Source: Siphonodentalium dalli
Lineage: Eukaryota > Mollusca > Scaphopoda > Gadilida > Siphonodentaliidae
NCBI GenBank assembly: GCA_032622095.1
Contig: CP136066.1
Location: 43,599,835-43,663,834, forward strand
Reading direction: 5' to 3'
Length of the DNA stretch: 64,000 nt
In this document: one piece after another, positions 45,640-59,786 of the stretch
How positions within the stretch are numbered: the stretch's first letter is position 1
How the letters are laid out: each line of letters starts with the position of its first letter
Position numbers and translations under genes: made by a program
Notes under the pieces: generated by a model
What the model saw: only the letters and a program-made list of their open reading frames with translations
Database searches by the model: none
Told to the model about the DNA's origin: nothing

Positions 45640-45900
45640 ATGTATTTGATAATGTCAGCTGTACTCAGTTTTCGCAGATAAGTGAAATAAATGCTCTTTA
45701 TCTGTACCATGCATGTAATGACTAGACTAACTGGGAATGATCTGTGTGCCGAAAAACGTTCGGGACCCAAACGTTCTTCGGTCACAAGAATTAATACAGC
45801 TAGAAAGAGGCCGTTCATGTGCATGTATAACAATGTTTGGCGTATTTATCGACATATGCTGATCTATGGAACCGGGCGGATCACAATTTTGACTTTCGAA
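45640..45900 (+). repeat. Diverged dispersed repeat, copy 2
   Basis: Shares TGAAATAAATGCTCTTTATC, GACTAGACTAAC, AAGAGGCCGTTCA, GTATTTATCGACATAT and an ACCGGG string with 49.29-49.55 kb, in the same order. Confidence 0.55.
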
Positions 45901-47300
45901 CCAACAAGTGCCTTTAAATTGAGCAAGAAGTTCAAACTTTTTCAAGTCAAAAAGTTTAAAAGATCAACGAGAACGTGAAGCACACAAAAGGGCCACAGTA
46001 TAATAAAGTCTTCCACGCAGCTAGTTTTAATATTATACATTACTATGTTGTCTTTTTTTCTTTTTTTTTAAATGAAAACAAATAAAAAGACAATGGTGGA
46101 AAATGCAATGCTATTCCGGTTGCGAATATAAGGTTTTCGCAGTGATTGCCGGCGACCCACATCCACCCAGTTTCCCGGTGATTCGCGGTGATATATAGTG
46201 AGGTGTGCAGAAACTGCCACCACCTTGCTGATTACCCAGTAGCGCCTTGCTTATCCTCTCCACTCAAGCTTTCGGTGTTGATTGCACGGGCCACCGCGAA
46301 CCACTCCCCCAAATATATCCCCACCGTGTTGAGTGTTTTCCTTATAGCACACGCTTTCTGAACTGTAAAACTCCATTGCTATAAAAAGTATCATAAGCAC
46401 CAAACGTATTTATGTAACGAATCCTTGGCAAGTGATGTCAACTTGCCATTTTCACTAGTTATTTCACAAACAACACTCTGTTTAAAATCAGTTGGTTGTT
46501 TCGGTCGTACGGGGATAACTATGAGTCCAATGTTCGATAACTTTTATATAAACTAAAGTATTCAGCCTGTAAGCACAATAGGTAGGTTCACATATGTTTT
46601 TGGTTTCAAGGTTTAAGCGGGAGTGTCTCTTTCCTCTCATACACGGGTAGTTACTCCAATAGTTGGGGTATCATGTGGTCAAATAAGGTCTCACATATCA
46701 AGATGCCCGTGGTTATAAGGTATTGCATGCTATATTTGCTAGCTCATGATACTGATTCGACCATCCCTCAATATACATTGAGTACGACCAGTCATAAACA
46801 ATTAAGGATATCATAATGTTGATTGTCTGTGTATGTTTGCACACTGTAATATTTACATCTTCCACTTATTGTGCTTACCACTTTTAACCCTATATCATTA
46901 CAATCAGTGGGGGAATGCCACTTTATCCTCGATCCAGGATCCTAGATCTACTTTTTCTCATGAAAGTAGTGGTATTCCACCAATATTTGATGTAGCACAA
47001 AAATAAGCTATAACAATAGCTTGCTATCGCATTTTTTCTAAGTCCTGAGACACCAAGGTATCGAAAAAACACTATGACAATTTTCCCGCAAGTTTTCCAT
47101 CAAATGGCTAATATTTGCGTGTCACATTTTTAAGCGATAACTTTAGGAATCGTTCGCTTCATTGGCAAATTGAATACATTTTCCTTCTTGTGCCAAACGT
47201 TAGGCTGGCCATGATGTGTGCCTTTTCGCCCTTGTGTGAAAGGCTGAACCGATTTTGTTTATGACTTCAATTTTCTTGTGTGAAATCTAAACAATTCATA
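45901..47300. other. Intergenic DNA
   Basis: No recognised gene, array or element. Confidence 0.35.
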
Positions 47301-47312
47301 CAACAATCTTAC

Positions 47313-47359
47313 CCTTTCCTCCGCCAATTTCTGGACATCCGGACCATTTGATATGAAAC
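47313..47359 (-). CDS. Possible 47-bp exon (unidentified gene)
   Basis: On the minus strand TTTTTCATCCACAG precedes the segment and GGAAAGG|GTAAGA follows, good acceptor and donor sequences. One frame reads FISNGPDVQKLAEER. It lies about 290 bp downstream of the candidate exon at 47652-47787, but that frame does not join it directly. I do not recognise the product. Confidence 0.2.
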
Positions 47360-47651
47360 CTGTGGATGAAAAACAAGGAATGAAGTGGCTACATAGGAAA
47401 ACTGTTTTCAGTGTTTTATTGGCCCTAAACGGGCAAAAATCGTACATATTAAATATTTTGTAGAAATGATACAATTTCGTAGGCATATGTGTCATTTTCG
47501 CCATAAATAATACTTTTAGATGTTATATCAATAAATCCGTTTCAAATCAACTCATGCAAAAGTGATCGAATAGCTCAAAATGGCTGACTATAATAGTCAA
47601 AATACAGACTATTTTTGTCATGAACGCAGCTTTCAAATTAGAATATGTTAC

Positions 47652-47787
47652 CGTATAACTGTATTGACGATTTTTAACCAGGCCATTACGAGGACTGACC
47701 ATGTATTTTAAAACTATTTTTCCACCTCGAATTTCATTTATGGTGATGCCTGGTTCAAACTCTAATTCCACATCATCACAATTGTAA
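47652..47787 (-). CDS. Possible 136-bp exon (unidentified gene)
   Basis: On the minus strand a CTCTCTGAGTGCATTCTAG acceptor precedes and TATACG|GTAACA follows. The enclosed frame reads YNCDDVELEFEPGITINEI and on to NRQYSYT, with protein-like composition. No domain is recognised, and partner exons are uncertain. Confidence 0.25.
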
Positions 47788-47799
47788 CTAGAATGCACT

Positions 47800-49134
47800 C
47801 AGAGAGGTGCCAACGTGCGCAAAAATGTAATAAACAATAATTTAAAAAATAATTTCACTGTATTTTGCTTAATTTATTTAATTTAATTTAATGTTAGCAA
47901 AAAAAGACAATTACCATTTCTCATTTCATCACAGATAAAAGGCAAGTTACTATATTAATCATTTAAGTTATTAAAACCAATTCCATGTTGCCGAAAGGAT
48001 GAGACTTTAATATCGATTACATTTTTTTCAGCGGCATATTTTGATTTTGATTTTCCGATAGTCAAAGTTGACCAAAGGAACAATTATAAGAAATAATTAA
48101 TACTATTTGTGTAAATATTGATAGCAGCCAATATGCAACAATAAATATCAACAATTAATAAATAATTAATCAATAACGATCATTTTATGTAATAATAAAC
48201 TCTTCAAACGGTGTTTGTGTCAACAAATGCGTATTGTTTTGTCTTACGTCATTCGTCGTATTTGACCCGGAACTCGGCTGAAGGTTAGGCTATTCAGCCT
48301 ATTGCGTCGAATTACGAAATCGCGTTTTGAATGTCTCTCTTTTCCCGCACGATAAAAAGAGGTCTTGGCACGAACCAAAAATGATAAAACTTCCCAATTA
48401 TAAGTAAAAATACCCAAATGAAGGAGTCTATGTAGGTCCCGAAGGAGTCTATAGACTCTTTGATGTAGAGTTCTGATGGAGAAAATGTAGGTCGATCTAT
48501 TTTTGTCATAACTCTGATGTAATTTGACCTGGGAGAAAAAATCGAAATCGAGGCTCACTACGAGCATGCCAGTTTTAAATATAGAAACAGGGAATCCCGA
48601 CAAATGGCGATATCGGCGACAAACAAATAATCGAAAACAACACATAAAATAAACATAGCAAAAACGCGGCACAGTAAAAATGTCAGAACGCCACGAGGTT
48701 TTACGTCGTTTTTGGTGACGTCATGGAGTGAAACTGAGCAGGGTGACACCAATGTACGAATCTGTCTGATCGCCATACTGTTGCGCGAGCGCACGTAAAT
48801 AGACATCTTCAACACATGTAATCGGCATGGCACTAGTATTATAACCTGTCTATTTTCAATAAAGCATTATTACTGAATCGGGAATAAGTATACATATGTG
48901 TTCGCATGCCAACTATCAGGATACTGTCAATTTTCTTTCTGGCAACAATTTTTATTACGAAAATCATTTCCGATCTGCCAATACATGTACCACCACGAAC
49001 CGTGACCTTTCCCGACCCACAAAACTCTCGTTACGTCGTCCGCGAATGTACGTGCATATTTCCTGTATAATTGTTGCTAGGCCGACAAATATTTGAGGTG
49101 GAGAAAATGAATATTTGTTTATCCCGAAGCCGAA
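47800..49134. other. AT-rich DNA, possible further exon
   Basis: On the minus strand TTTTTTCTCCCAG ends at about 48520 and a GTATTT donor lies at about 48398, with one open frame between (MTKIDRPTFSPSELYIKES inside). The phase does not fit the 47.7-kb candidate, so I leave it unannotated. Confidence 0.25.
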
Positions 49135-49550
49135 CAAATAGTAAATTGGGAGTGTTAAACGGACATGGCTCATTCGAGGCTCCAAAATTTGTCTTCGTAA
49201 TTTGGAACTAGGTATAAGATATGTTGATAACTACACGAAATATTGATATACCGCCTTCATTTTCTCTGAAAAGTATTTGCCATGGTCACAGCTTTTATCC
49301 AGCTGTTTTAATTTTTCGCGCACAAGTGAAACGAACGCTCTTTATCTATACCACACCAGGAATAGACTAACACAGAAGAAAGCTCTTTTCTGTTCCATGT
49401 CGTGCACATGGTTTTGTCTGCTTAGGACACCCTGTTCAAAGTTGTATTTTGTATGACTTCAATGCGTCTTTGTAGGACATAAAATGCTCGTAGAAAGGTC
49501 GTTCAAGTATTTATCGACCTATTTAGATACCGGGAACATTTAAATAGCGA
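49135..49550 (+). repeat. Diverged dispersed repeat, copy 3
   Basis: Left part pairs with 29.64-29.90 kb and right part with 45.64-45.90 kb, so it is the longest copy of the family. Confidence 0.55.
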
Positions 49551-49807
49551 ATATTATTTGGTATATTTTGGAGAGCAAACCGCCATGTGAATTTACCATT
49601 AAATCGGACAGGATATCATTGATATACCGGATCAGAAACTTGGTCTGTAGAGGTTCTGTTATTGAATAACCTTGCATTTGAAAAAGATAATTGGATTCTA
49701 TTGGAAAACCATTTGCAAATATTCTTATAACGGTTCATGGTTGGCGGAATAGTGATGTTGGTCCCATGATATATCACATGAATGTAGCCTGCTCCTTTCT
49801 TGGTGTA

Positions 49808-52459
49808 CACTGTTAGAAAAAATACCGTTGTATTAACGGTCTGAGACCGCGCAACATCGCTGCCAACATTTGACCGTTAAACATACATCTACGGTCAGAC
49901 CGTAGCATGTTCCACGGTATAAAACCGTTTAAGTAACTGGCAGACCGTAACCAATAACTATCAGACCGTTGTATTTTTTACGGTTCAGCACTGTTTAATT
50001 AATATCAAGACAGTATCTAATAAAGATCAGACCAATGGTATTTTTCATGGGTCAACACCATTTTTGTGCTCTTAATTTGCTAATTTACCATAGAATGAGC
50101 CAGGTTCCCATGGTGATTTCCCGGTAGGCATTATGATTCATATGTTTTTGAATGGTCGAAACTAGTATTATTCGTAACTGAATAATACATCTTAGTTCTT
50201 ATGTGACGATCATAGTTTTGATGAAATGTAAATCCTCAATGCATAAATTGTTAGATAATACTTATGAAACTTTGCAGTTTGCAGAGGATCAAGCTTGTTA
50301 TCTGCCTCGTAGAATTTAATCCGGAAAAGGCTGCGCACACGTAATGTGTTCACCTTTCACTAACTACTGTATAAATATGGCTGTAAATAAAAAATGATAC
50401 TAGTAATAGCTAATAAGCCAACCCATCACTATTCAGTTATGAGTAATACTAATTTCGACCATTCTAAAACATGAATCGGCATGCCCTTATAAGCCATAAA
50501 AAGAACAATGCTACATGTTTCACAGTTAAAACTCAAATTTATGTACATGTAAATGTAAAACATCTTAATGGCATATTTTTTGGTAACATATAAGGCGTGA
50601 AATTGTCCAGTCACTTGTAAACACAGTTTTTGTTTTAACAGGTGAATCCGTACATCATGACAATACAGTACCAGTCAGAAGAAGTGGTATTTTTAGACGC
50701 ACCTTTATTGCGATATTGAGCGTGCTTAATTTATAAAAAGGCGTGATTATAGCACAATACCAAAAATCTGCCGCACTTATTATTGCAATATTGAACGCAA
50801 AATATTGCGATACCAAGCGCGTTAAATTTCATACAGACCCGATAGTGTTATATTTATATTAGATAAATACTGTGCATATAGTGTACATATAGTGTACATA
50901 TACATGTAGCATTTACAACTATTATTATATACATATCTAAAACATTGTCTCTATTTATACAATAAACAATATAGAAGAAGCAATAATTTGATTTAAATGT
51001 CACAATTTTGAGCGCAAGATGTCGCAATAATAAGCGCAAAATAATGAGATATTAAGCGCAAAATATTGCAATAATATCACAAGCGACATGCTTATAAGCG
51101 TTTCCACATGCAATATTATTGCGATATTGGGCGCGAAGATAGCGCGCTTAATATACCACTTCTTTTGACTGGTACTGTATATCAATAACAGCTAGTTAGG
51201 ATTTGAACCTTCAAAACAACAGCAGATCCCATAATAACTGTGCGCAATGACTTGGCGACAATGTTCTCCTGTTGTCGCACAGTTTCCATGAAATTTTAAA
51301 GCATGATGCATCAAACTGTATACTGGTATCACAACCACTTAGTATCAATATCAGTGAGTCAGCCAAAGATAGTTTGATAAGAACATCCAACCAATAGTGT
51401 ACTCCCGGTAAATTGTCGTAATAACTTGACGATAACATGGCGAATGATGATAATGTCTCATATACACACGTTTCAATGAAAATTTATGAACACAGGATGA
51501 ATTGGTCCGTCTAATTGTAAAGTTGGAAGTGTAGATATGTGATCATCCGTCACTGCGTGGCGTCAGTTCATTGCTTACGGTGTTGTTGTTGACACTGACG
51601 CTCTTGTGACTTACACTGGTGCATACATTACATGTACATGTATATTCTCTCTTGTAAATGTACATGCATGTGCTTTGAAACAATTAGATTAACACTGTCA
51701 ACTGGATTGTCAACATTATAATAGTAATAGCTGTTCGTTGAGTCGTTGTTATTATTGTCACTATTGGTTGACATCGAAGCTTGTGTTAATTGTACCTGTA
51801 TCCTCTTGTGTCAATAAATGTGCCAGTGTTTTGATACTAAGTCACAACACTGTCAATTTCAACGTCATCACTGAATCGAATGAAGTCAGGCGCCCGATCG
51901 TGCCATGACTAGATTGGCATGAATTTCTGCTCTCTAATTTAGTGGAAATTGTCAATGATTAAGCCGATTTTCGCAGAATTGAAACTTGTCCGGTTATCAA
52001 AGGAGCCGAAATCAGACCGTCTTAACAACTGTCCACAATGGAAAAGGTAACAGTTTCCCAAAAAACAATAATTTGCGATTAAATATGCTCGCCAAATAAA
52101 AATGGCGAAAAAATGATCTTAGTGCTAAAGCGGGAACTTAACCCCGGAGTGAGAATTACGTAGTCATCAATATACGTACCGACCCGATTAACACAGAATA
52201 AATGCCCATATTATATACATATTAAATATCAGCAGAGTAAGATTCAGTCATACTGTATGGAGTCATTGCCGTATATAATATGGTCGCCGATAAATATACT
52301 ATTGAATTTTGACGGCATGACTTTGAATCACGAAAATATTTAATTTAGACAATTTTCATGGGCACATAAAATAACGGTAAAACACTGTCAAACTGATGAA
52401 ACGGTATGGGACCGTCGATTATGACGGCCCGAAACCGTCGACAGTAATTTCTAACAGTG
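49808..52459. mobile_element. 2.65-kb non-autonomous DNA transposon, TA-flanked
   Basis: CACTGTTAGAAA at the left and TTTCTAACAGTG at the right are perfect 12-bp inverted ends flanked by TA. Both subterminal regions are dense in ACGGT/ACCGT words (for example AACGGTCTGAGACCG left, GGGACCGTCGATTATGACGG right), such as transposase binding clusters. No transposase ORF is seen. It hosts the MITE at 50666-51177. Confidence 0.75.
50666..51177. mobile_element. 512-bp TA-flanked MITE nested in the 49.8-kb element
   Basis: CAGTACCAGTCAGAAGAAG starts after TA (50664-50665). The reverse complement of the right end, CAGTACCAGTCAAAAGAAG, is followed by TA (51178-51179). The TA target duplication fits Tc1/mariner-type elements. 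The interior is packed with GCGCAATATTGC-like inverted words, so the element folds on itself. A truncated opposite-strand copy is at 9081-9267. Confidence 0.85.
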
Positions 52460-54104
52460 TATATATACACGCATATTCACCATTTGGTAGTATGCACTCA
52501 GTATAAACAATTGTAGCATAGTGTAATTTATATGATCAATGACTGTTAATCTGATGCTGTTGAACCGTTGAAATATAATGGGCTGGCATTATTACTATGG
52601 TATGGATGTTGGTTTAAGTGATTTGAGCCTGAAGAAAAGGGTTTTGTATCGTGAGGTGTGGACTACCTTACTCGTATTTAAATTCGCGTAGTACTATTTT
52701 TTGCTCATTCTTAAAAGTTTTAACTACCAACCAGGTAGTTGGCAAATAGGAATCGGAGGACAGATGAGACCCACGCATTCATAACCCCCTCTCCTAATCG
52801 CCTTTGATAACACTGTAAATAATTTAGATTAACGACACACTACTTACCTGATTCTGAATATTCACGAAGTGTGTATACATTCCACTTGTATAAAATTAGG
52901 AGACCAAACAGCGAACACAACAGATACACACAACAACGGAATGCATTCTTCTTAGGTATCAACAAGTGCATCATTGGTATTTAGATCGGCTTACTCCCAT
53001 ATACTGCAAATAAAATTGTTCAGATCTGAAATCGGTAGACAAACAGTCTTATTCCGCCAAACCAACTTGTGCGTTAGTCCTAAAAGTAATCCACGTGATA
53101 ATGCACAACAATTATGACGCCATCGCCGCATTCAATTTGCTATATTACACACCTGATGTCAGATGGACCCTGTCTACACTTGATAACAATAATTTATATA
53201 TTCACATTTAAGTACTACGTGTTTTGCTTTAAACCAGGGGGAGTCGGAAAACATTTGCAGGTACGTATGGTGATTTTTTACTTTCGACCCTTGTTGGGAC
53301 CCGCCCACCCCCGCGTTCAAATTTATTTCCGTTTTCGGCAGTTTTTTCCGACAATTTTTGGACACCCACCCCCTTTTAACACTAAAACAGAGATTTGCGG
53401 GGGGATTCTGTATATGAATTTCTGTGCATACTATTAGTCATGGATGTTAACATTGACATATAAATAGGAACAAGTCATTTTGGGGTCATTCGGTCATTCG
53501 GTCAATCCATTAGCATGGGCTACAGGCTATACTGTTTGTATGATCATCCCCACCCCCCCCCCTGTTTAAACAATATATATTTCTTTAAAAATGTAATTAC
53601 ATATAGTATTTGTGGAGCATCTGTCTGCGTAATATGATAAAGATAAATTAAATTGTTTTTATGTTTATTCTTTTGAACAAAACATTTAAATAGCCATGCA
53701 TATAAAGCGTATGTGTTGTATTATTATATTTTTGAGGTTGAATTAGTAATTCTGCTAATGAAAAAGATCTTGTTATCATGACATCTACTATCTTAAATGC
53801 TGCAAACTAATTTCCCAAATTTTGTCCAGAATTAATTTTAACAGCAGGTCATATGTGCGACATTCGTTCACTTCGTAAGTCTGAGAAACATAGTTTTTAA
53901 TACCCTCTGGTCCTGTGGTGAATGGCCTCAAATAAAAGTTTTTCTATGGTTCTAATATAAAAAATACGGGGGTTTACCGTTTTTACAATTACTGCATGTG
54001 ACAGCGGTCTGATAATACAAGTTTAAATACAAGTGGGTGTAACAAAATGGTTTTGGCCGTTTTGACATCCACAACAAACTTCCTTAACCATCCCCAACAT
54101 CCCC
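52460..54104. other. Intergenic DNA
   Basis: Poly-C near 53551 and a CACCCACCCCC-rich segment at about 53300-53390. No gene recognised. Confidence 0.4.
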
Positions 54105-55385
54105 CCTTTTAGCTCAACTTCTGCCGACAGACCCCATCCATCTCTCGTTTGATCAGCAACAAACTGTATGTGGATCCTCGGATTGACCTCTGGATGAGAG
54201 CCATCACTTGTTGTGAACGAAAAACAAAATCTTGTCTGTAGGCAGATCATATCTTGAACTGTACTCTTTTCAGGACTAAACGAAATGTTTTAAATGAAAG
54301 CAGTTTTATCTGAACAATACAATCCATTTTAATTTCCTTATTTTTTATCATTCAGTTAACTGCGCAGCAAATCAGTAAAACCTTTCTAAGTTCAGGTCTC
54401 TAAATAGGTATAGACGGTCTCGAAAATATGAAACAAATCACTATTCTTATTTGCCAGCCAGTTTTATAAATAGTCCACTACCTTATCCCAAAAATAAAGT
54501 ATTCAGTTTTATATAGAGTACCACAGTGTACGTCAGTTGCCTTTTCACCAACTCATAAGATTCTCACAGATTCTCCCAATCAATGTTGCCATAGTCTACC
54601 GTATATACATAATATTGCGTACTTCCTGATAACCGTTTTGCCACCCCCACTGTCTTTTAATTTAGTGACAGACACCATTGGTCCATGGTTTGGTTTGGTC
54701 GGCTTTCTGAATTGGACAAGGATTCTTCAAGAACACTAACAAATTGTGGTTGTTCAAGTTACGTGCCAGCCGGGTTTTATAATTTGTCCACGTTGTCAGA
54801 GTAACAGAGTTCAATATATCTCAGATTTCAATTACGAATAATAAAACAATTATAAATTATGAAAGTATAAGGTATAATGCTGACACAGATTACCTTGACT
54901 TGACCTTGATCAAGCTCATCCCAACCGGGAACTAACCTCCTAATATGTTCAGCTTGGGGTCACTCTACCAATATGGAAAGTTCCACACTTTAGACACTAA
55001 AATAGAGATGCATTATATATCCTGCTATATGAAAGAAATAGGAATGTGCATAGATCCCAGTTCGATGTGAGAATAGAGTACCTGGCATGACAACTTATCT
55101 CCGTAATATTGACTCTCCATGGAGACATAAATCCTACTTCAGCGCCAAAATAGACCATTTCCCCTTTAGTGACCTTGACATGTGGACTATGCTGATTGGC
55201 CGACAATCAGCTGTGTGTGACCCACACGTGAGAGAAAATGGGAATGCCCGAAGACACATGAAGTTTGGTGACGTTCGGATGAAGAATGTGATATAGGGTG
55301 TGCTAAAGAATAAAATCACAGATGGCTGCCGGCGGCCATGTTTTTCATCGAAAATCGTTATAATCCGATAGCTCCCATCACATCT
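54105..55385 (-). repeat. Dispersed repeat family of 8.0 kb, two separate fragments
   Basis: 54111-54205 (+ orientation) carries the TTTGATCAGCAACAAACT and GGATTGACCTCTGGATG modules. 55210-55380, read on the minus strand, gives ATGGGAGCTATCGGATTATA, AAAAACATGGCCGCCGGC and CGTCACCAAACTTCATGTG. Sequence between them is unassigned. Confidence 0.55.
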
Positions 55386-57580
55386 GAACTAGTAAAATGC
55401 TCCAATGACTAATTAATAGAGAGCAATATAATGTTAGCATAATGTTGGTTGTGTGTTGGGATATTGTAAGCACCCATTTTGCAAGAACTGATATAAATCT
55501 TTGGACTGAGGCCTTAAAGTCGACGTCGCAAATATTTTCACTTTGCACACTCACATGTCCTTGTAATCAGATAAGGCCAAGTGGACGAAAGCACCAAACG
55601 CGAAGACCGAACGCTCTCTAAAATGTGTCTATTTACGTCACAGTGTTGCTTTGCTGTTGAAACTCAACGCGCCAACTTGGATTTTAAGTTCCAACGTCAT
55701 GACGTCACACAGGGAAGCAGAACTAATTACTGCATAGATAATTAGACTACGTCACAAATCGTCGGTTATATTCAAAGAGCTCGTAAAACCGACTTTCCCG
55801 CCCAAATCAAATTTTCCAGGAGAGACAAAAAACTGAATAACTCGTGTGGCGGAACTTGTTGGGAAAGCTGGGTGACTATGTACTCAAGCCAGACTCTCGT
55901 TCATTATTGTAATATGCACATAATTACTTTTTGCAATAATTTAAAATCATGATTTTGTTTCTGTGGATAATTTACGTTGTGAATTTATACGACGTTTTGC
56001 CATGTATACGAAATAACTGAATTATCGATTTGTACTTTACAATGTTTTTAGAACCGCCTAGCGCATGGCCGTCAAAATTAGTGACAAACGGTTATAAATT
56101 ATTATTATATATATTTTTTTAGTTCAATGACATTTATTCTGATCATATATGCATTTTTTACAAATGATCTTAATGTGATGTATATACATAAAACAAAATC
56201 ATAAATTGACTGATGAAGGAATGATCAAAAATAGATATAGAAAATGCAACAATTCCAGGTCTAGCATAACCTGAATTCAATTATTATAGCTCAATATGGA
56301 TATTTTCAATTAATGAATTTGATCAAATAGGCATAATTCAAAATTAGATATTACAGTAAATATACAGTAAATATAGTCCTCTAATGTTCCAAATAAAAGA
56401 GCAGTGCAAGAACATTATAACTTTTAACATTTGTATATTATGTGATTGTATGTGAAATTGCTAGGAACATTCTTAAATTGATACACCAGCATTTCCACAA
56501 GGATGAATGCTATCCAGTATGTGAGATGGTTATTGTTACGCCTGTTCCGATGTCTCTCTTCTGCAGTTTTCAGAACATAAACACGACATTTTAGATGCAG
56601 TTAGAAATAAAATCCAGTAAATGGTAGTTAAATTGTTTTGTTTTGCACCTTTGTCGTGTGAGGAAATGCCAGAGATTAAAATAACATAAAGTAACCTATC
56701 GTGATGCATATTTGATACATTTATTTAACTTTTCCCTGATGTACACTACTAATACCATTTGAAATAGGAAGTTCTCTTACATTGTATTATCAACTTATCC
56801 GGTGTAATAAACTGTGAACATGTTGTTTTTGCTGAGTTACCGACGTGTTTTTGTGCTTAAGTTTCATTTCGTTTTGTTGCGCAAAGTATATTATTTTCAA
56901 TGGAGGGGGAACTACTCTATATTTTAAAGATTGAGTTATTCCATTGAAAATACATTTTAGTTTGAATTCTGTTGCATTCTGGGAGCCATTACGGGGAAAC
57001 ACTTTTTATGATTTCATCAGTTTTTCTATTTCTCTATGGGCATCTTCTGAGACACAGAAGTTTCACACGGTGATAAATTATAGTACTTTAATCATATTTT
57101 ATGGCATATATTGTTGTTAAACCGTATATCAAGGCACTATAAAAAATAATCGGTGACACGAAAATTAAGTGGGCCTTTAAAGTCAATACAAAGTCACAAT
57201 TGCAGTTAGGTTCAACTCATACCCGTCTATTCAGCGATACTGTTATGGCGCTCCAGTATTCATTACGCGTCATAGCCCCACTGTTATAATCCGACTTTAT
57301 CTGGCGTATTCATACCTCTAAGATTATTGAGATATAACATAATACGTGGTGGCATTAAATCGTATGGAAACACAGCAATTGTGTGGGCTGCGTGTCGTGA
57401 ATACGTATTAAGAAATAACGTCATATGTAATGACATTCAATATCAAGGAAACCCGCGAAAACCAAAAAAATCACATTTATTGTTTTAATGTTTTAAGTTA
57501 CTTCCTTCATAAAAGAGTCTTCGTGATAAGGAACCCTCTCAATACTTTAGAATATAGAATTAAACTTTAAAATAACAAAA
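55386..57580. other. Intergenic DNA
   Basis: AT-rich, no array or exon recognised. ATTTTCCAGGAGAG.CAAAAAACT at about 55812 has a similar string at about 57806. Confidence 0.4.
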
Positions 57581-57581
57581 C

Positions 57582-57690
57582 CTTCGGAATAGCGAACCTT
57601 CGGAATAGTGAACCTTCGGAATAGCGAACCTTCTGAATAGAGAACCTTCGGAATAGTGAACCTCGGAATAGCGAACCTTCGGAATAGAGA
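57582..57690 (+). repeat. 16-bp minisatellite, about 7 units
   Basis: Unit GAACCTTCGGAATAGC with C/T/A variation at the end, and one unit shortened. Confidence 0.9.
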
Positions 57691-59786
57691 CATGTCCCCG
57701 TCTCAAACAGGTGTATGAAGTCACGTCAACAAGGGAAATGGATGTGTCGTATCGTCGGTGTGCTTCGGAATTGTCGTATTATAAAATTTGCCGCCAAAAC
57801 TAAATTTTACAGGAGAGCAAAAAAACTAAATAATTCTTCTTCTGTATGACCTACAAGAATGTCGTCAGGCATGGCGATTAATTGATAGGCCTTCTATTCA
57901 ATGGATATCATGGCGTATCGATATACTGCCTTATATGGATATTAGAGCTCATACGACATTTCGGAATTATAAACAGATTATACGACATGTTTACGACAAT
58001 TCAGATCTATTGTTCGTGAATGTCCGACATATACGACATTTCGACACTATGTCCAAACTATAATGGCTATTAATTATTCACACAATTCCAATGTAGGGAG
58101 TGCTCTATAAACATTGGATGACAATGAATGTGTGTTTCTGTAACATTTTACGATCATATCAGAATACTGTGTGGGGTCCTCAATTAAGCTAAATAATGGT
58201 TGTGTACCCACAGTGCTGAGATAATGTGATGTTACCAATTCCTAGTACATCCAATACGTAATTTAGATATGTCCAATTACACTTAATTATGAAACTAACC
58301 AGAATGACAAGTGTATTATATAGCAGACGATGGACAACAACCCATAACCACTGCATGTTCATTATGGGTAATCCCGAAAGCGTGTACACATTCAGATGGG
58401 TCATGGTAAATTAGCAGACTGGCGATCATTGGTATTATCCACGCATTCATTATGAATCAGTTGGAATAATTGGAATGACGTTTTGTTCAAAATGAATGAA
58501 GTATTAATATTGATATGTTATTGAAACAATAATAAAAAGAAAATACCAATTTAAACAATACCAATTTAAACAAATAATAATAAAGTATCGATAATCTGAC
58601 ACACACAGAAATCCTTCCTCGTGTCTATGCACTTAAAATTAGTAACATCATTTTGAAACTATATAATCACAATAACATCGAAAGCATTATATTGCTCATG
58701 TCAGTGCTATATTAGCCTATTTTGTTTTAGACATGAGCTAGTCTATCGTAGAATGCATGGTAGTCAGATGGGATTATTTGCTTTAAATCCTGTAAATCTC
58801 CGTAAATTTTAGTACATGATCGAAAACTGCTTTAAATTGCATAAAATGTGCCCATTACTCTAACCTTAAACGCAACGTTGTCTATATGAAATGAAACGTT
58901 TGGTGGTTTGGTCAGGGCGAATATTGTTGATTAATGAACATATTTTATACGATAAAGCATGATATTTTAAGCATGATATATTCTAATTAACTAGTTTACA
59001 CAAATTACCATCAGAGGGAAATTAATGTTTTCATCTTATTACACAATATTGCGGTCACAAATTAATGGTTGCTAAGGTATACAAACCAGGTACTAATTCC
59101 TGTTACATAACGTGTTGTTTTACAAAATTGGTTCATTTAACGGACATATTGGCAATCGTAATCATATATACACACATGAAATGACTAATTATGTATGAAT
59201 AAACGTCTAATAAACACACGATTGGTAATATTAGTATCACCAATGCATGGGCTCAAATGAGGGCGTATTTGATTGTCATTCTCAATGTGGCAGTCAAGTC
59301 TTATTGTATATTATTCATTAACTTTACATTTTGATCTCTGGTTACGTCATCTGTTGCAAAAACCTTTGTTGGGATTTATTGGTACCAGTGGGTAGCCACA
59401 TAACAGCATACTACGTGTAGAAATCAGATAAACATCATAGCGATCGTATATGACAAACATTACCAACCTTGCTGACATTAGACCAGGCGGATACACCAGA
59501 AACCCAATTTATATGACTTAAAATAATATTATGCTAACAACCTATGTATCCTGTTAATTGAACATCATAAGACTACATGAACAGCACCAACACGTCCACC
59601 AACTGGAAGTTATTTGTGTTATGGCTGTATTTGTACTGCTGTAGATCTGTATACAGATCTGTATGAAGTCACGTGTCGCGCATTACTGTGATCACAACAT
59701 AATTACCAATAGTGAACGCACGCTGATCAGTACTCTGGTAATTGACAATTCATTACGAGTCGTGTCAGTTTAGGCCAGACATAAAA
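57691..59786. other. Intergenic DNA
   Basis: TATACGACATTTCGGA-like words recur at 57.95-58.05 kb. Nothing else recognised. Confidence 0.4.

Noticed and set aside
48244..48672. 142-codon minus-strand ORF
   Set aside because: No domain; a different frame in the same place looks more protein-like between splice signals, and neither is conclusive.
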